Origin: Sva-07 sp963747375
Lineage (GTDB): Bacteria > Actinomycetota > Acidimicrobiia > Acidimicrobiales > Ilumatobacteraceae
NCBI GenBank assembly: GCA_963747375.1
Contig: CAVVFL010000034.1
Span: forward strand, 18,554 to 82,553
DNA: 64,000 bases
Direction: 5' to 3'
The notes under the pieces were generated by a model that was not told the origin of the DNA, searched no databases, and saw only the letters and a list, made by a program, of their open reading frames with translations. Within the stretch, counting starts at the first letter, position 1, and the number at the start of each line of letters is the position of its first letter. Shown here one piece after another: positions 56,419 through 64,000 of the stretch. The position numbers and the translations under genes were made by a program.

Positions 56419-56442
56419 ACAATCAGCATATACTGTCATACA
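56414..56442. promoter_or_regulatory. Direct repeat and -10 at the antitoxin start
   Basis: GTCATACA occurs at 56414-56421 and 56435-56442, exactly 21 bp apart (two helical turns), on either side of TATGCT (minus strand, 56425-56430) that stands six bases before the antitoxin ATG. Such spacing suits two ribbon-helix-helix dimers. Autorepression by the antitoxin is inferred. Confidence 0.55.
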
Positions 56443-56493
56443 CCCCTGGCCGGTCAGGACGTTGCGGCGACGTACAACTGTGCCGAGACGTGT

Positions 56494-56811
56494 TCAGCAG
56501 TCAGCGAGTGCGGCGAGCGCGTTGCAGATCCGGCTGCGCGCATCGTGCAGACGTCCGATGCGTCGTGTGAGCATCGAGACGGGCTGGGGGCCGAGGTTGT
56601 CGAACGATGCGGCGCACTCGACGTCGAGACCTTCATCCGTGCCGAGCGCGATCTCGGTGGGAATCGACCGAACGGTGCGGGTGACCGGAGCGACGACGAC
56701 CCGGTTGAGGTGTGCGGCGGCGAGGTCGCGACTGACGATCAGCACCGGCCGACGCTTGTCCTCGGCTTCGGCCCACCAGATGTCACCCTGACGGGGCCGA
56801 GGGTTCACCAC
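56494..56811 (-). CDS. MazF/PemK-family endoribonuclease toxin
   Basis: A 105-residue toxin, MVNPRPRQGDIWWAEAEDKR at its start, with RRPVLIVSRDLAAAHLNRVV, VTRTVRSIPTEIALG and CAASFDNLGPQPVSMLTRRI. The order fits MazF/PemK, with G-D-I-W near the start. The ATG at 56811 is used; it overlaps the antitoxin end by 7 bp. It is the third MazF-like gene in the window and differs clearly from the other two. Confidence 0.9.
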   Translation of the reverse strand: MVNPRPRQGDIWWAEAEDKRRPVLIVSRDLAAAHLNRVVVAPVTRTVRSIPTEIALGTDEGLDVECAASFDNLGPQPVSMLTRRIGRLHDARSRICNALAALADC

Positions 56812-57053
56812 GGCTCGTCGGCGATCATCGCTCGGGCGTTCGCCTCGGCGGCGGCGAGCTCCTCGACGGTCTCGGGTGTTCGCTGGTAGCCGGCGATGAT
56901 CTCGTCGCCGATCGCCTGTCGTCGTCGCTCGTCGATCAGCCGGAGCACACCAGCGCGCACGACGTCGGAGCGAGATGCGAAGTCGCCGGCGTCGACGAGC
57001 GCATCGATTGCTGTGGCGGTCTCGTCGTCGATGCGGGTCACCAGCTGCGGCAC
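56805..57053 (-). CDS. ParD/RHH-type antitoxin
   Basis: About 82 residues from GTG 57053: VPQLVTRIDDETATAIDALV, DAGDFASRSDVVRAGVLRLI, then a helical acidic tail (TPETVEELAAAEANARAMIA). This is the ParD-like ribbon-helix-helix. The GTG at 57053 is preferred over ATG 57077 because TATGCT stands six bases upstream (57060-57065), the same arrangement as the other antitoxins here. It overlaps the MazF gene by 7 bp. Confidence 0.8.
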   Translation of the reverse strand: MPQLVTRIDDETATAIDALVDAGDFASRSDVVRAGVLRLIDERRRQAIGDEIIAGYQRTPETVEELAAAEANARAMIADEPW

Positions 57054-57133
57054 GAGATCAGCATAACAAGACGTCATGCAGAACGGTATGCACGGCGGCG
57101 GCTGTCCGATCGGTTGACGTCGGGTGGATGCGC

Positions 57134-57310
57134 TCATGCCGTGGCCGCGAATTCGAGTGCCGCGAGGATGAGGTGATCGACGTGGACGCCTCGGCGTCGA
57201 CTCGCCTGCTGGAGTTCCTCCCACTTCTCGATGGGGATGTCGGCGCTGATGCGCATCATCCCGGGCGGGATCGGCCCGGGGAAGGGGATCGGTCGGTGAT
57301 GGCGGCGCAT
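57134..57310 (-). CDS. Small ribbon-helix-helix-like protein
   Basis: A 58-residue protein missed by length filters. MRRHHRPIPFPGPIPPGMMR is a Pro-rich start, followed by ISADIPIEKWEELQQASRRR and GVHVDHLILAALEFAATA, a strand-helix-helix layout like CopG/Arc repressors. GAGGAG is 6 nt before ATG 57310, a strong ribosome-binding site. It lies just upstream of a ParD-MazF module on the same strand, and may be a third component or a solitary regulator. Confidence 0.65.
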   Translation of the reverse strand: MRRHHRPIPFPGPIPPGMMRISADIPIEKWEELQQASRRRGVHVDHLILAALEFAATA

Positions 57311-57414
57311 GGTGACTCCTCGGATCGTGATGTGACGGTGTGCGAGGAGGGAGTCGGTCGTGCGAGTGTGCGCACGCGGGTGTCACAGGGTTCGCGCGCC
57401 GGCCGGCGTCGGTG

Positions 57415-57474
57415 TCACGCCGGCCGTCGAAGCATGAAAGCGACGTCCGTGGCGTCGTCGGCCGCGGGTGAACC
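57415..57474 (-). pseudogene. Remnant of the 3' end of the duplicated methyltransferase gene
   Basis: The minus strand reads GSPAADDATDVAFMLRRPA and a stop, close to the end of copy B (GSPAADDATEFAFVLRRPT). Over about 60 bp the nucleotides also follow 54460-54520 with few differences, then similarity ends. No start or upstream gene body is present. It is a third, truncated trace of the same gene, in a 223-bp gap where I see nothing else. Confidence 0.8.
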
Positions 57475-57533
57475 GCAACTGATCGAGTGGGTGGAGAACG
57501 AAACCGGCGAGCACGCGTCTGTCAGGCCGAGTG

Positions 57534-58653
57534 TCACCGCCAGGAGTGCGGCTGCGCCGGTGATCCCGCGAGGCGGGCGGCGGTGAAGGGATTCGTGCCG
57601 GCCGGGCGAAGGCCGAGCGCTTCGTCTGCCAGGTCGGCGAGACGTTCACCGATCGCCGGGGTGAACTTGAAGCCGTGACCACCGAAGCCGACGCCGACCA
57701 CGATGGGGCCGTCGCGATCGAGCACGAAGTCGTCGGTGGCGCTCGACGCGTACAGGCACACGGTGCTCCGCAACGCCGTGGGTTCGACGCCGGGCAGCCA
57801 GTCGCGGGCGTACTCCTCGAGCGCCTCGACGGCGCCTGGAACCTGCGACGGGCGATCGTCCGGATCGATCTCCGGCCCGATGCCGTGCAGGCCGGCCTTG
57901 ACGAGTCCATCCGGAGTGCCGAGCCCATATGCCAACGTGTCACCGCGCTGGATGAAGCTCGGCCACGGCCCGCGAGTCGGTTGGAAGAACGCCACCGTCT
58001 CCGCGGTCACCGTGATGGGAGGCACCAACTTGGCAGCGACGTCCGGTTCCAGCAGCTCGCTCGACCAGCCTGCGGCGGCGACCACGGCGACACGGGCCGT
58101 CACGACGTCGTCGCCGACGGTCACCGCCACTCCGGAGCCCGTCCGCCGGACCGCGCGCACCGGTGCTTCGAAGCGAATCTCCGCGCCGGCATCGACCGCT
58201 TGGTCCCAGCAGGCCTCGAGTGTGAGATCCGCATCGCACCTGGCCGCCGTCGGGCTGGTGGAGCACCGGCCCGTCGAATCGCAACCCTGGCCATCGCGCC
58301 GCTGCTTCCTGAGGCGTCATCATCTCGGTGCGCACTCCTGCCGCAGCACACGCTGATTCCACCGCAGCGAGTTCGGCGTCGTCGCCGTGATCGACGACCC
58401 CGTTCGCGTCGAGCAGGGGCCGTCCGGCACCCGCCTGCAGCAGATGCCACCCGGCCAACGATTCCTGTGCCAGGGTCACGTAGGCCGGGTCGGTGTACCC
58501 GAATCGGAAGATGCGTTCCGCCCCGTGCGACGAGCCGCGATCGTGACCCCGAGCGAAGCGGTCGAGGAGCAACACCGACCTGCCCCTGCGAGCCAGTGCC
58601 CACGTGGTGGCGGCCCCCGCCATTCCCGCACCGATCACGACGACATCAGGCAT
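57534..58653 (-). CDS. FAD-dependent amine/sarcosine oxidase-like protein, one frameshift
   Basis: About 373 residues of the DAO/sarcosine oxidase (SolA-like) family. ATG 58653 starts MPDVVVIGAGMAGAATTWAL (GxGxxG), with LLLDRFARGHDRGSSHGAER next; SSHG is the family flavin-attachment neighbourhood. A frame change near 58240 leads to CWDQAVDAGAEIRFEAPVRA. The end has DDFVLDRDGPIVVGVGFGGH and GFKFTPAIGERLADLA. It should oxidise N-methyl amino acids or similar amines with O2. Confidence 0.86.
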
Positions 58654-58801
58654 CACGACAGTCTGCACGCCACCGAACCGTGGGTGATGGAGGGTGACGG
58701 GTGGACGAGGTAGGTGCGCTCAGGCCGCGTCGACCGAGGTGAGCAGACGCACGCGAGCTGCCGGCCACCGGTGTCCGGTCCCGCTGGGTCATCATGGGCG
58801 C

Positions 58802-60001
58802 GTGGGAACTCGACGCATCACGGTCGGAGAACGACGCGCTCGGCTGGCCCGCCGCCATCGTCTGGTTCCCTCGACCCGAACCGATGACGTCGCGGAGATC
58901 GCGGATTCGCTCGTGGCGCTGCATTCGTCGGATCCGGTGTCGGTGTTCCTGTCCGTGATGGCCCGGATGCGTCACCCGTCGATCGCGGCGGTGGAGGCCG
59001 CGCTCTACGAGGCCCGCACCGTGGTCCGGTTCCACGCGATGCGGCGCACCCTGTGGGTGGCGACGCCATCGGTGGCGCGGATGGCCCACGCGTCGTCGAC
59101 GACGAAGCTGCTGGGGCCCGAACACCGCAAGTTCGTGAAGCTGCTCGCCGACAACGGCATCTCCGACAATGGGGACGACTGGATCGCATCGGCGAAGGAG
59201 CAGGTGTTGGCGGCGTTGCACCGCGCCGGTGAGGCGTCGACGCGTCAGCTCGGCGAGGCGGTGCCCGCCTTGCGACAACCGATCGAGCTGGCTCCGGGCA
59301 AGCCGTACGGCGCCAGCCAGCACGCCCACGTACGCATCATGTTGCACCTCGGCTTCGAAGGTGTCGTGGTGCGGAGCCGCCCGATGGGTTCCTGGGTGAA
59401 CAGCCAGTACCGCTGGGCGGCGATGGACGACTGGCTGGCAGGCGGCATCGTCGGCATGGATCCACGTGAGGCGTCCGCCGAGCTGGTTCGACGCTGGCTG
59501 CACACCTTCGGCCCCGCAACGACTGCTGATGTGCAGTGGTGGACCGGCTGGACCTTGCGCGACACCCGGCGCGCGCTGGACGACGTCGGCGCGGTCGAGG
59601 TCGTCGCGGAGACCGCCGACGGTGACGTCGACGCATGGCTCGCGCCCGACGACCTCGACCCGGTGCCCGCACCGTCGAAGTGGGTCGCGCTACTCCCCGG
59701 CCTCGATCCGACGACTATGGGGTGGAAGGACCGGCGCTGGTACCTCGACGCTGACATCGTGTCGCGGGTCGTCGACCGCAACGGCAATGCCGGACCCACG
59801 ATCTGGGTCGATGGCCGCGTCGTGGGCAGTTGGGTCCAACGCAAGAACGGCACCATCGCGCTCGGCTGGCTCACCGACGTGGCCCCGGCCCGCCGTGCTC
59901 AGGTCGAAGCGACCGCGCGCCAGCTGGAGCGCCAGTTGGACGACACCCGCTTCGCGGTGCGGTTCCCCGCACCGATCCAGGCCGAGCTGCTCGCGTCCTG
60001 A
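58802..60001 (+). CDS. Winged-helix DNA-binding domain protein (HTH_42, YcaQ/AlkZ-like)
   Basis: An intact 399-residue protein: TDDVAEIADSLVALHSSDPV, EARTVVRFHAMRRTLWVATP, TRQLGEAVPALR and WLHTFGPATTADVQWWTGWT, then LLPGLDPTTMGWKDRRWYLD and VDGRVVGSWVQRKNGTIALG. This is the HTH_42 family, which includes the AlkZ/YcaQ DNA glycosylases that unhook crosslinks and several antibiotic self-resistance proteins. The catalytic QxQ or QxD motif of AlkZ is not obvious here. The start is GTG 58802. Confidence 0.85.
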   Translation: MGTRRITVGERRARLARRHRLVPSTRTDDVAEIADSLVALHSSDPVSVFLSVMARMRHPSIAAVEAALYEARTVVRFHAMRRTLWVATPSVARMAHASSTTKLLGPEHRKFVKLLADNGISDNGDDWIASAKEQVLAALHRAGEASTRQLGEAVPALRQPIELAPGKPYGASQHAHVRIMLHLGFEGVVVRSRPMGSWVNSQYRWAAMDDWLAGGIVGMDPREASAELVRRWLHTFGPATTADVQWWTGWTLRDTRRALDDVGAVEVVAETADGDVDAWLAPDDLDPVPAPSKWVALLPGLDPTTMGWKDRRWYLDADIVSRVVDRNGNAGPTIWVDGRVVGSWVQRKNGTIALGWLTDVAPARRAQVEATARQLERQLDDTRFAVRFPAPIQAELLAS

Positions 60002-60049
60002 ACGCTCGCGCTGCGAGTCGCCGTCGAGGCGTCCGGCATCATGTGCGTG

Positions 60050-60895
60050 ATGAAGTTCGGTCTGTTCGGTATCAACAACGGGGCGCTCGCCGACCCGGAC
60101 TCGTCGGTTCGAGCTGCGCAGGCGGCCGAGGCCGTCGGGTTCGACTCGGTGTGGACCGGCGAGCACGTGGTGCTCCCCGATCCTCAGGAGCCGCCGTCGC
60201 CGGCGCCTCCGCATCTGTCGATGTTGGACCCGGCGGTGGCACTCGCCTACCTCGCCGCCCACACGTCGACGATCGCGCTCGCCACGGGGATCATCATCCT
60301 TCCGCAGCGCAACCCGCTCGTACTGGCCAAGGAACTTGCGAGCGTCGACGTGGTGTCCAAGGGACGGCTGTGGTTCGGCTACGCGGCGGGATACCTGCAT
60401 CAGGAGTTCGCCGCGTTGGGTGTCCCGTTCGACGACCGTGGTGCGCGCTGCGACGAGTACCTCGACGCGATGCTCGAGCTGTGGGACAGCGAGTCGCCCA
60501 CGTTCGCCGGCGAGACCGTTCGTTTCAGCGGGATCGATGCCCACCCGCGGCCCGTTCAGCGGCCGCATCCCCGGTTGATCGTCGGCGGCCAGAGTCCACC
60601 GGCGTTCAGGCGGGCCGTGCGCCGCGCCAACGGGTGGTACGGGTTCGCCATGCCACCCGACGCCGTGGCGAGGTGCGTCGACGGCCTCGAGCGGGCAGCC
60701 GCCGAGACCGACCGCGCTCCGGAGCTCGGCGAACTGGAGCTCACGGTCACCCCACCGCCCGGGCCGGTCGACGCCGACACGGTCGACAAGTACCGACAAC
60801 TCGGCGTGGCGCGCCTGGTCATGCTGCCGCGAGCCCGCGACGTCGAGAGCATCATCCAGTTCGTCACCGACACGGCCGAGGCCCATCAGCGATGA
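60050..60895 (+). CDS. LLM-class F420-dependent oxidoreductase
   Basis: A protein of 281 residues, MKFGLFGINNGALADPDSSV at the start. AAEAVGFDSVWTGEHVVLPD, IALATGIIILPQRNPLVLAK, LWFGYAAGYLHQEFAALGVP and QRPHPRLIVGGQSPPAFRRA are typical of the TIGR03619-like F420 group. ATG 60050 is chosen; a further in-frame ATG lies three codons upstream (60041). Substrate unknown. It is the second LLM enzyme in the window, unrelated in detail to the one at 15131. Confidence 0.9.
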   Translation: MKFGLFGINNGALADPDSSVRAAQAAEAVGFDSVWTGEHVVLPDPQEPPSPAPPHLSMLDPAVALAYLAAHTSTIALATGIIILPQRNPLVLAKELASVDVVSKGRLWFGYAAGYLHQEFAALGVPFDDRGARCDEYLDAMLELWDSESPTFAGETVRFSGIDAHPRPVQRPHPRLIVGGQSPPAFRRAVRRANGWYGFAMPPDAVARCVDGLERAAAETDRAPELGELELTVTPPPGPVDADTVDKYRQLGVARLVMLPRARDVESIIQFVTDTAEAHQR

Positions 60896-60953
60896 GCTGT
60901 TGGGCGAGGGCTCGTACCGGGGCGATCGCCCTGCGGTACCGGCCCACGCTCGG

Positions 60954-61169
60954 CTAACGCCGACCGAACGCCAGGTATGCGATCGGGCCGACCGGCTGCA
61001 CGAAGCAGAGCGCGGCCCAGCGCAGCTTGGGACCGCGCACCTGCCCGGTGGGGCGCCGGGCCAGATCGACGAGGGCCACCGTGGTCAGTGCGAGCTCGAT
61101 CGACGCCACAACGACGATCGCCCTGCGTTCCCAGACACTGAGCTCCTCCCACCGTCGAGTTCGCTTCAC
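60954..61169 (-). CDS. PLDc_N-domain small membrane protein
   Basis: A 71-residue protein from GTG 61169: VKRTRRWEELSVWERRAIVV, then a first helix IVVVASIELALTTVALVDLA, the conserved RRPTGQVRGPKLRWAALCFV and a second segment VQPVGPIAYLAFGRR. This is the PLDc_N (phospholipase D N-terminal) family of short two-helix membrane proteins. TAGAGT lies seven bases before the GTG (61177-61182), a possible leaderless promoter. Function unknown. Confidence 0.85.
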   Translation of the reverse strand: MKRTRRWEELSVWERRAIVVVASIELALTTVALVDLARRPTGQVRGPKLRWAALCFVQPVGPIAYLAFGRR

Positions 61170-61297
61170 CCGCGCGACTCTACCGACGGCGACGGACACG
61201 GTGTTGACGCCGCCACGGCGGACGACGGGCCCACGGTCGGTCCTCGCGCGAACCGAGCTGCCGGCCGACGCGGCGATCGAGGCGTCGTTTGCAGTGC

Positions 61298-61321
61298 CTG
61301 ACGCGTCCGCGGACGCGTCAG
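61298..61321. repeat. Perfect 24-bp palindrome
   Basis: The arm CTGACGCGTCCG at 61298-61309 meets its exact reverse complement CGGACGCGTCAG at 61310-61321 with no spacer. An 18-bp part of it (from GACGCG to GACGCG) recurs inside the hsdM gene at 63416-63433. A site for a dimeric protein or a recombination/insertion scar is possible; without a loop it is a poor hairpin terminator. Confidence 0.6.
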
Positions 61322-61382
61322 ATCGGGTGGTCGCAGGTCCGGGTCCTTGATCGGGGTGGCGATCAACGGCTCGACAGCACCG

Positions 61383-61410
61383 GGCTGGATCTCGCTGGCG
61401 AGATCCAGCC
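61383..61410. terminator. 13-bp stem, 2-nt loop inverted repeat
   Basis: GGCTGGATCTCGC (61383-61395), TG, and GCGAGATCCAGCC (61398-61410) form a perfect 13-bp inverted repeat. There is no T tract on either strand, so intrinsic termination is uncertain; the short loop would force two pairs open. A protein-binding palindrome is equally possible. Confidence 0.4.
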
Positions 61411-61539
61411 TACTCGGGGGCTGTCACACAGTTCCGAGACGTCGGCCGGGCGCGGCCGGGGTGTTCGTCGACCGCCGACCGCAGGTTCGCGGGTGGAATG
61501 AATCGCCGATCTCTGACTCCGATCCGGCAAGGTGGCGAG

Positions 61540-61698
61540 ATGGATGCCGCATCGCCCAACTACGTGTCTGATGAGCCCGTCGGATCGCTCGGCGAGTTCT
61601 TCGAGCGGATCGAGCGAGAGGGCGGTCCGATCCTGACGGAAGACGACCATCGACTGATCGTCGAGACGATCAAGATGGATCGGGACCGGGACGACTGA
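61540..61698 (+). CDS. Small hypothetical protein upstream of hsdM
   Basis: A 52-residue acidic protein: MDAASPNYVSDEPVGSLGEF, FERIEREGGPILTEDDHRLI and VETIKMDRDRDD, ending at TGA 61696-61698. AGGTGG lies 5-10 bases before the ATG at 61540, which is preferred over an upstream in-frame ATG at 61498. The small acidic helical design recalls antitoxins, but no domain is recognised. Directly after the stop the same frame stays open for 37 more codons (next entry). Confidence 0.55.
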   Translation: MDAASPNYVSDEPVGSLGEFFERIEREGGPILTEDDHRLIVETIKMDRDRDD

Positions 61699-61812
61699 CC
61701 CGACGATCTCGCCGACGTCCTGCGCACGCTCACGCATGTGGAGGTTCTCGCAGCGTTGAAGCGGCAGCTGCGGAACGCCGAGCAACTCGACTGGCCCGTA
61801 CGCCCGGCCTGA
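61699..61812 (+). other. In-frame coding-like extension after a TGA stop
   Basis: Immediately after TGA 61696-61698 the same frame reads PDDLADVLRTLTHVEVLAAL then KRQLRNAEQLDWPVRPA and stops at 61810-61812. About 31 of 37 codons end in G or C and the peptide is amphipathic, like real protein. It could be the second half of one gene with a premature TGA, a UGA that is read through, or a separate gene starting at GTG 61740. A sequencing substitution is also possible; an indel is not, since the frame is unchanged. Confidence 0.45.
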
Positions 61813-61899
61813 GCGTTCCGGTCGAACTGTTCGAACCGCCCATCGCTTGCCCACTGGTGTTGATGGCAGTCGGTCCCAACGGACGCCACCCGTGCCACT

Positions 61900-63997
61900 A
61901 TGGCTGGCGTGCCGAACGGATCCAGCGAGACGATCAAGAACCATGCGTCGTTCATCTGGTCGGTGGCTGATCTGCTGCGGGGCGACTACAAGCAGTCCGA
62001 GTACGGCAAGGTGGTCCTGCCGCTGACGGTGCTGCGGCGCTTCGACTGCGTGCTGGCGCCGGTGAAGCAGGACATGCTCGACACCTACGACAAGCTGAAG
62101 GGCAAGGTCGAGAACTTCGGGCCGGTGCTCGACGCACTCACCTCCGTCGACGGGCTGTGGAACACGAGCCGGTTCGACCTCCCGAAGCTGCTCGACGATC
62201 CGGATCACATCGCCGACAACCTGCGCGCCTACATCCACGGCTTCTCGCCGGAGGCGCAGGAGATCCTCGACCGGTTCGAGTTCGCGTCGCAGATCACCCG
62301 GCTCCACAAGGCGGGCCTGCTGTACCTGGTGCTCGGCAAGTTCGCCGAGATCGACCTGCATCCCGACCGGGTCTCCAACCTGGAGATGGGCTACCTGTAC
62401 GAGGAGCTGATCCGCCGCTTCTCCGAGCTGAGCAACGAGACCGCTGGTGAGCACTTCACGCCGCGTGAGGTGATCCGGCTGATGGTGAACCTGTTGTTCA
62501 TCGAGGACGACGACATCCTCTCCAAGCCGGGCGCCAAGGCGACGCTGTTCGACCCGGCGTGTGGCACCGGTGGCATGTTGAGCGTGGCGGAGGACTTCGT
62601 GCGCAGTCACAACCCGCAGGCCACCCTCGCCGTCTACGGCCAGGAGCTGAACTCGGAGTCGTACGCGATCTGCCGCTCCGACATGATGCTGAAGGGCCAG
62701 AGCGCCTCGAACATCAAGGTCGGCAACTCCCTCAAGGCGTACGACCCGGAGGATCCGGGCGACCAGGGCGATCAGCACCCGAACGAGCGGTTCGACTACC
62801 TGCTCGCCAACCCGCCGTTCGGGGTGGAGTGGAAGAAGGTCGCCGACTCGGTCAAGCACGAGCACGAGACCAAGGGCTTCGCCGGCCGGTACGGGGCGGG
62901 CCTGCCGCGGATCAACGACGGCAGCTTCCTGTTCCTGCAGCACATGATCTCCAAGATGCGCCCGCCCGAGCAGGGTGGCTCCCGCCTGGCGATCGTGTTC
63001 AACGGCTCCCCGCTGTTCACCGGCGCGGCCGGCAGCGGCGAGAGCGAGATCCGCCGATGGATCATCGAGAACGACTGGCTCGAGGCCGTGGTCGCCCTGC
63101 CCGATCAGCTCTTCTACAACACCGGCATCTCCACCTACTTCTGGATCGTCACCAACCGCAAGAGCCCGCAACCGCAAGGGCAAGGTGCAGCTCATCGACG
63201 CCCGGCAGAGCTTCACCAAGATGCGCAAGAGCCTGGGTGAGAAGCGCAAGGAGGTCAGCGCCGACCAGATCGCCGACATCGTCCGCCTCTACGGCAACTT
63301 CGATCAGCAGCTCACCGACGACGACGAGCAGCGAGTCAAGATCTTCCCCAACGAGGAGTTCGGCTTCCTGCGCATCACCGTCGAGCGGCCACTCCGACTG
63401 AAGTGGGAAGTGACCGACGCGTCCGCGGACGCGCTGCTCGCCGACAAGAAGCTCGCCAAGCTCGACGAGCAGCAGCGACAAGCACTCGTCGAACACGCCC
63501 GCGGACGCGTAGCGGAGGCGACGGGCACGACGTTCGACAGCGAGGCCGCCGCCCGCAAGGAAGCGAAGCGCTGGATGGCCGACCTGCACCTCGACGGCAA
63601 GCCGATCGAGAACGCCATCGTCGACGCCCTGGCCGTCCGTGACCCCGACGCCGACCCGATCACCGACAAGCACGGCCACCCCGAACCCGACCCCGACCTG
63701 CGCGACAACGAGAACGTCCCCCTGCCGAACGAGCCGGTGCGCTACGAACCCGACCCCACCGACCGCCTCGCCACCGACACCTACCGAAAGGCCGTCGAGC
63801 AGTACGTCGAGCAGGAGGTCCACCCCTACGTCCCCGACGCCTGGATCGACCACACCAAGACCAAGATCGGCTACGAGATCCCGCTCACCCGCCACTTCTA
63901 CGTCTACACACCGCCGCGACCGCTCGAAGAGATCGACGCCGAGATCAAGCAGCTGGAAGCGGAGATCCAGGAGCTGCTTCGCGAGGTGACGGAGTGA
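61900..63997 (+). CDS. hsdM: Type I restriction-modification system, methyltransferase subunit
   Basis: About 699 residues. The N-terminal HsdM helical domain includes NHASFIWSVADLLRGDYKQS and YGKVVLPLTVLRRFDCVLAP. SAM-binding motif I is LFDPACGTGGMLSVAEDFV and catalytic motif IV is YLLANPPFGVEWKK (NPPF), so it is an N6-adenine methylase. One frameshift near 63170 separates NRKSP from KGKVQLIDARQSF. The charged C-terminal part ends AEIQELLREVTE at 63997, where the window ends before the expected hsdS and hsdR. Start ATG 61900; GTG 61909 is possible. Confidence 0.94.
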
Positions 63998-64000
63998 CGA

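Larger units (their letters stand above)
61170..61539. other. 370-bp intergenic region with two strong palindromes
   Basis: No convincing reading frame is seen. It contains a perfect palindrome (61298-61321) and a 13-bp hairpin (61383-61410), both listed separately, the promoter of the PLDc_N gene at its left end, and the leader of the small gene at 61540 with AGGTGG near the right end. The remaining sequence shows no recognisable feature. Confidence 0.6.

Noticed and set aside
58694..58801. Upstream extension of the HTH_42 gene to 58694
   Set aside because: The added residues are low-information and cross the divergent promoter of the FAD oxidase gene; homology starts just after GTG 58802.
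61363..63279. Long minus-strand frame of 638 codons over hsdM
   Set aside because: It is the antisense shadow of hsdM. The plus strand carries DPACGTGG and NPPF motifs, and the minus product has no recognisable domain.
1..64000. tRNA, rRNA or CRISPR arrays
   Set aside because: I looked for tRNA arms, rRNA motifs and regularly spaced repeats and saw none.

Overview
The window is high-GC DNA (third codon positions mostly G or C) from an actinobacterium. F420/FMN-type luciferase-like oxidoreductases, an Rpf-like muralytic protein, a DUF222/HNH protein, an EF-G2 paralogue, a BTAD-type giant regulator and apparently leaderless genes fit the Actinomycetota. The overall gene style suggests the Acidimicrobiia (Ilumatobacter-like), but that rank is inference; there is no rRNA, tRNA or other phylogenetic marker here. 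About a third of the genes are broken by one or more single-base frameshifts while the peptides on both sides still read as one conserved protein. I read most of these as uncorrected sequencing indels, and I annotate such genes over their full span, stating where the frame changes.

Layout. 1-4 kb: methyltransferase end, NTF2-like protein, an SDR converging on a LysR regulator, AIM24-family protein. 4-10.6 kb: a cyclase/ATPase/TPR signalling protein and three beta-lactamase-fold serine hydrolases, followed by glutaminase (10.7-11.7 kb). 11.7-15 kb: a divergent locus with a hemerythrin plus cupredoxin-like lipoprotein on one side and two FMN split-barrel proteins, one fused to GAF and a winged-helix-like tail, on the other. 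15-34 kb: mainly metabolic and household genes (LLM and MDR oxidoreductases, phosphoesterase, EF-G2, zinc peptidase, MBL enzyme, enoyl-CoA hydratase, SDR, Gfo/Idh/MocA, Rpf, MFS exporter, phosphatase, universal stress protein), with two copies of a palindromic repeat. 34-42.7 kb: a RecB-like nuclease/helicase, a STAND-BTAD regulator, a small membrane protein and a DUF222/HNH protein.

42.9-57.5 kb is the accessory part. It holds six type II toxin-antitoxin modules (two VapBC-like, one AbrB-PIN, three MazF-type) in two clusters, a secreted nuclease lipoprotein, a PQQ-propeller lipoprotein, a methyltransferase lacking its SAM-binding core, and the second copy plus remnants of a methyltransferase/enoyl-CoA hydratase pair first seen at 24.6-26.2 kb. 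57.5-61.2 kb returns to metabolic genes. The right edge opens a type I restriction-modification locus (hsdM), preceded by two strong palindromes and a small gene interrupted by an in-frame TGA.

No single cluster is clearly a new system. The best leads are the redox divergon at 11.7-15 kb, the shared -10-N6-start arrangement of the antitoxin promoters, the REP-like palindrome, and the duplicated and decayed methyltransferase/hydratase segment.
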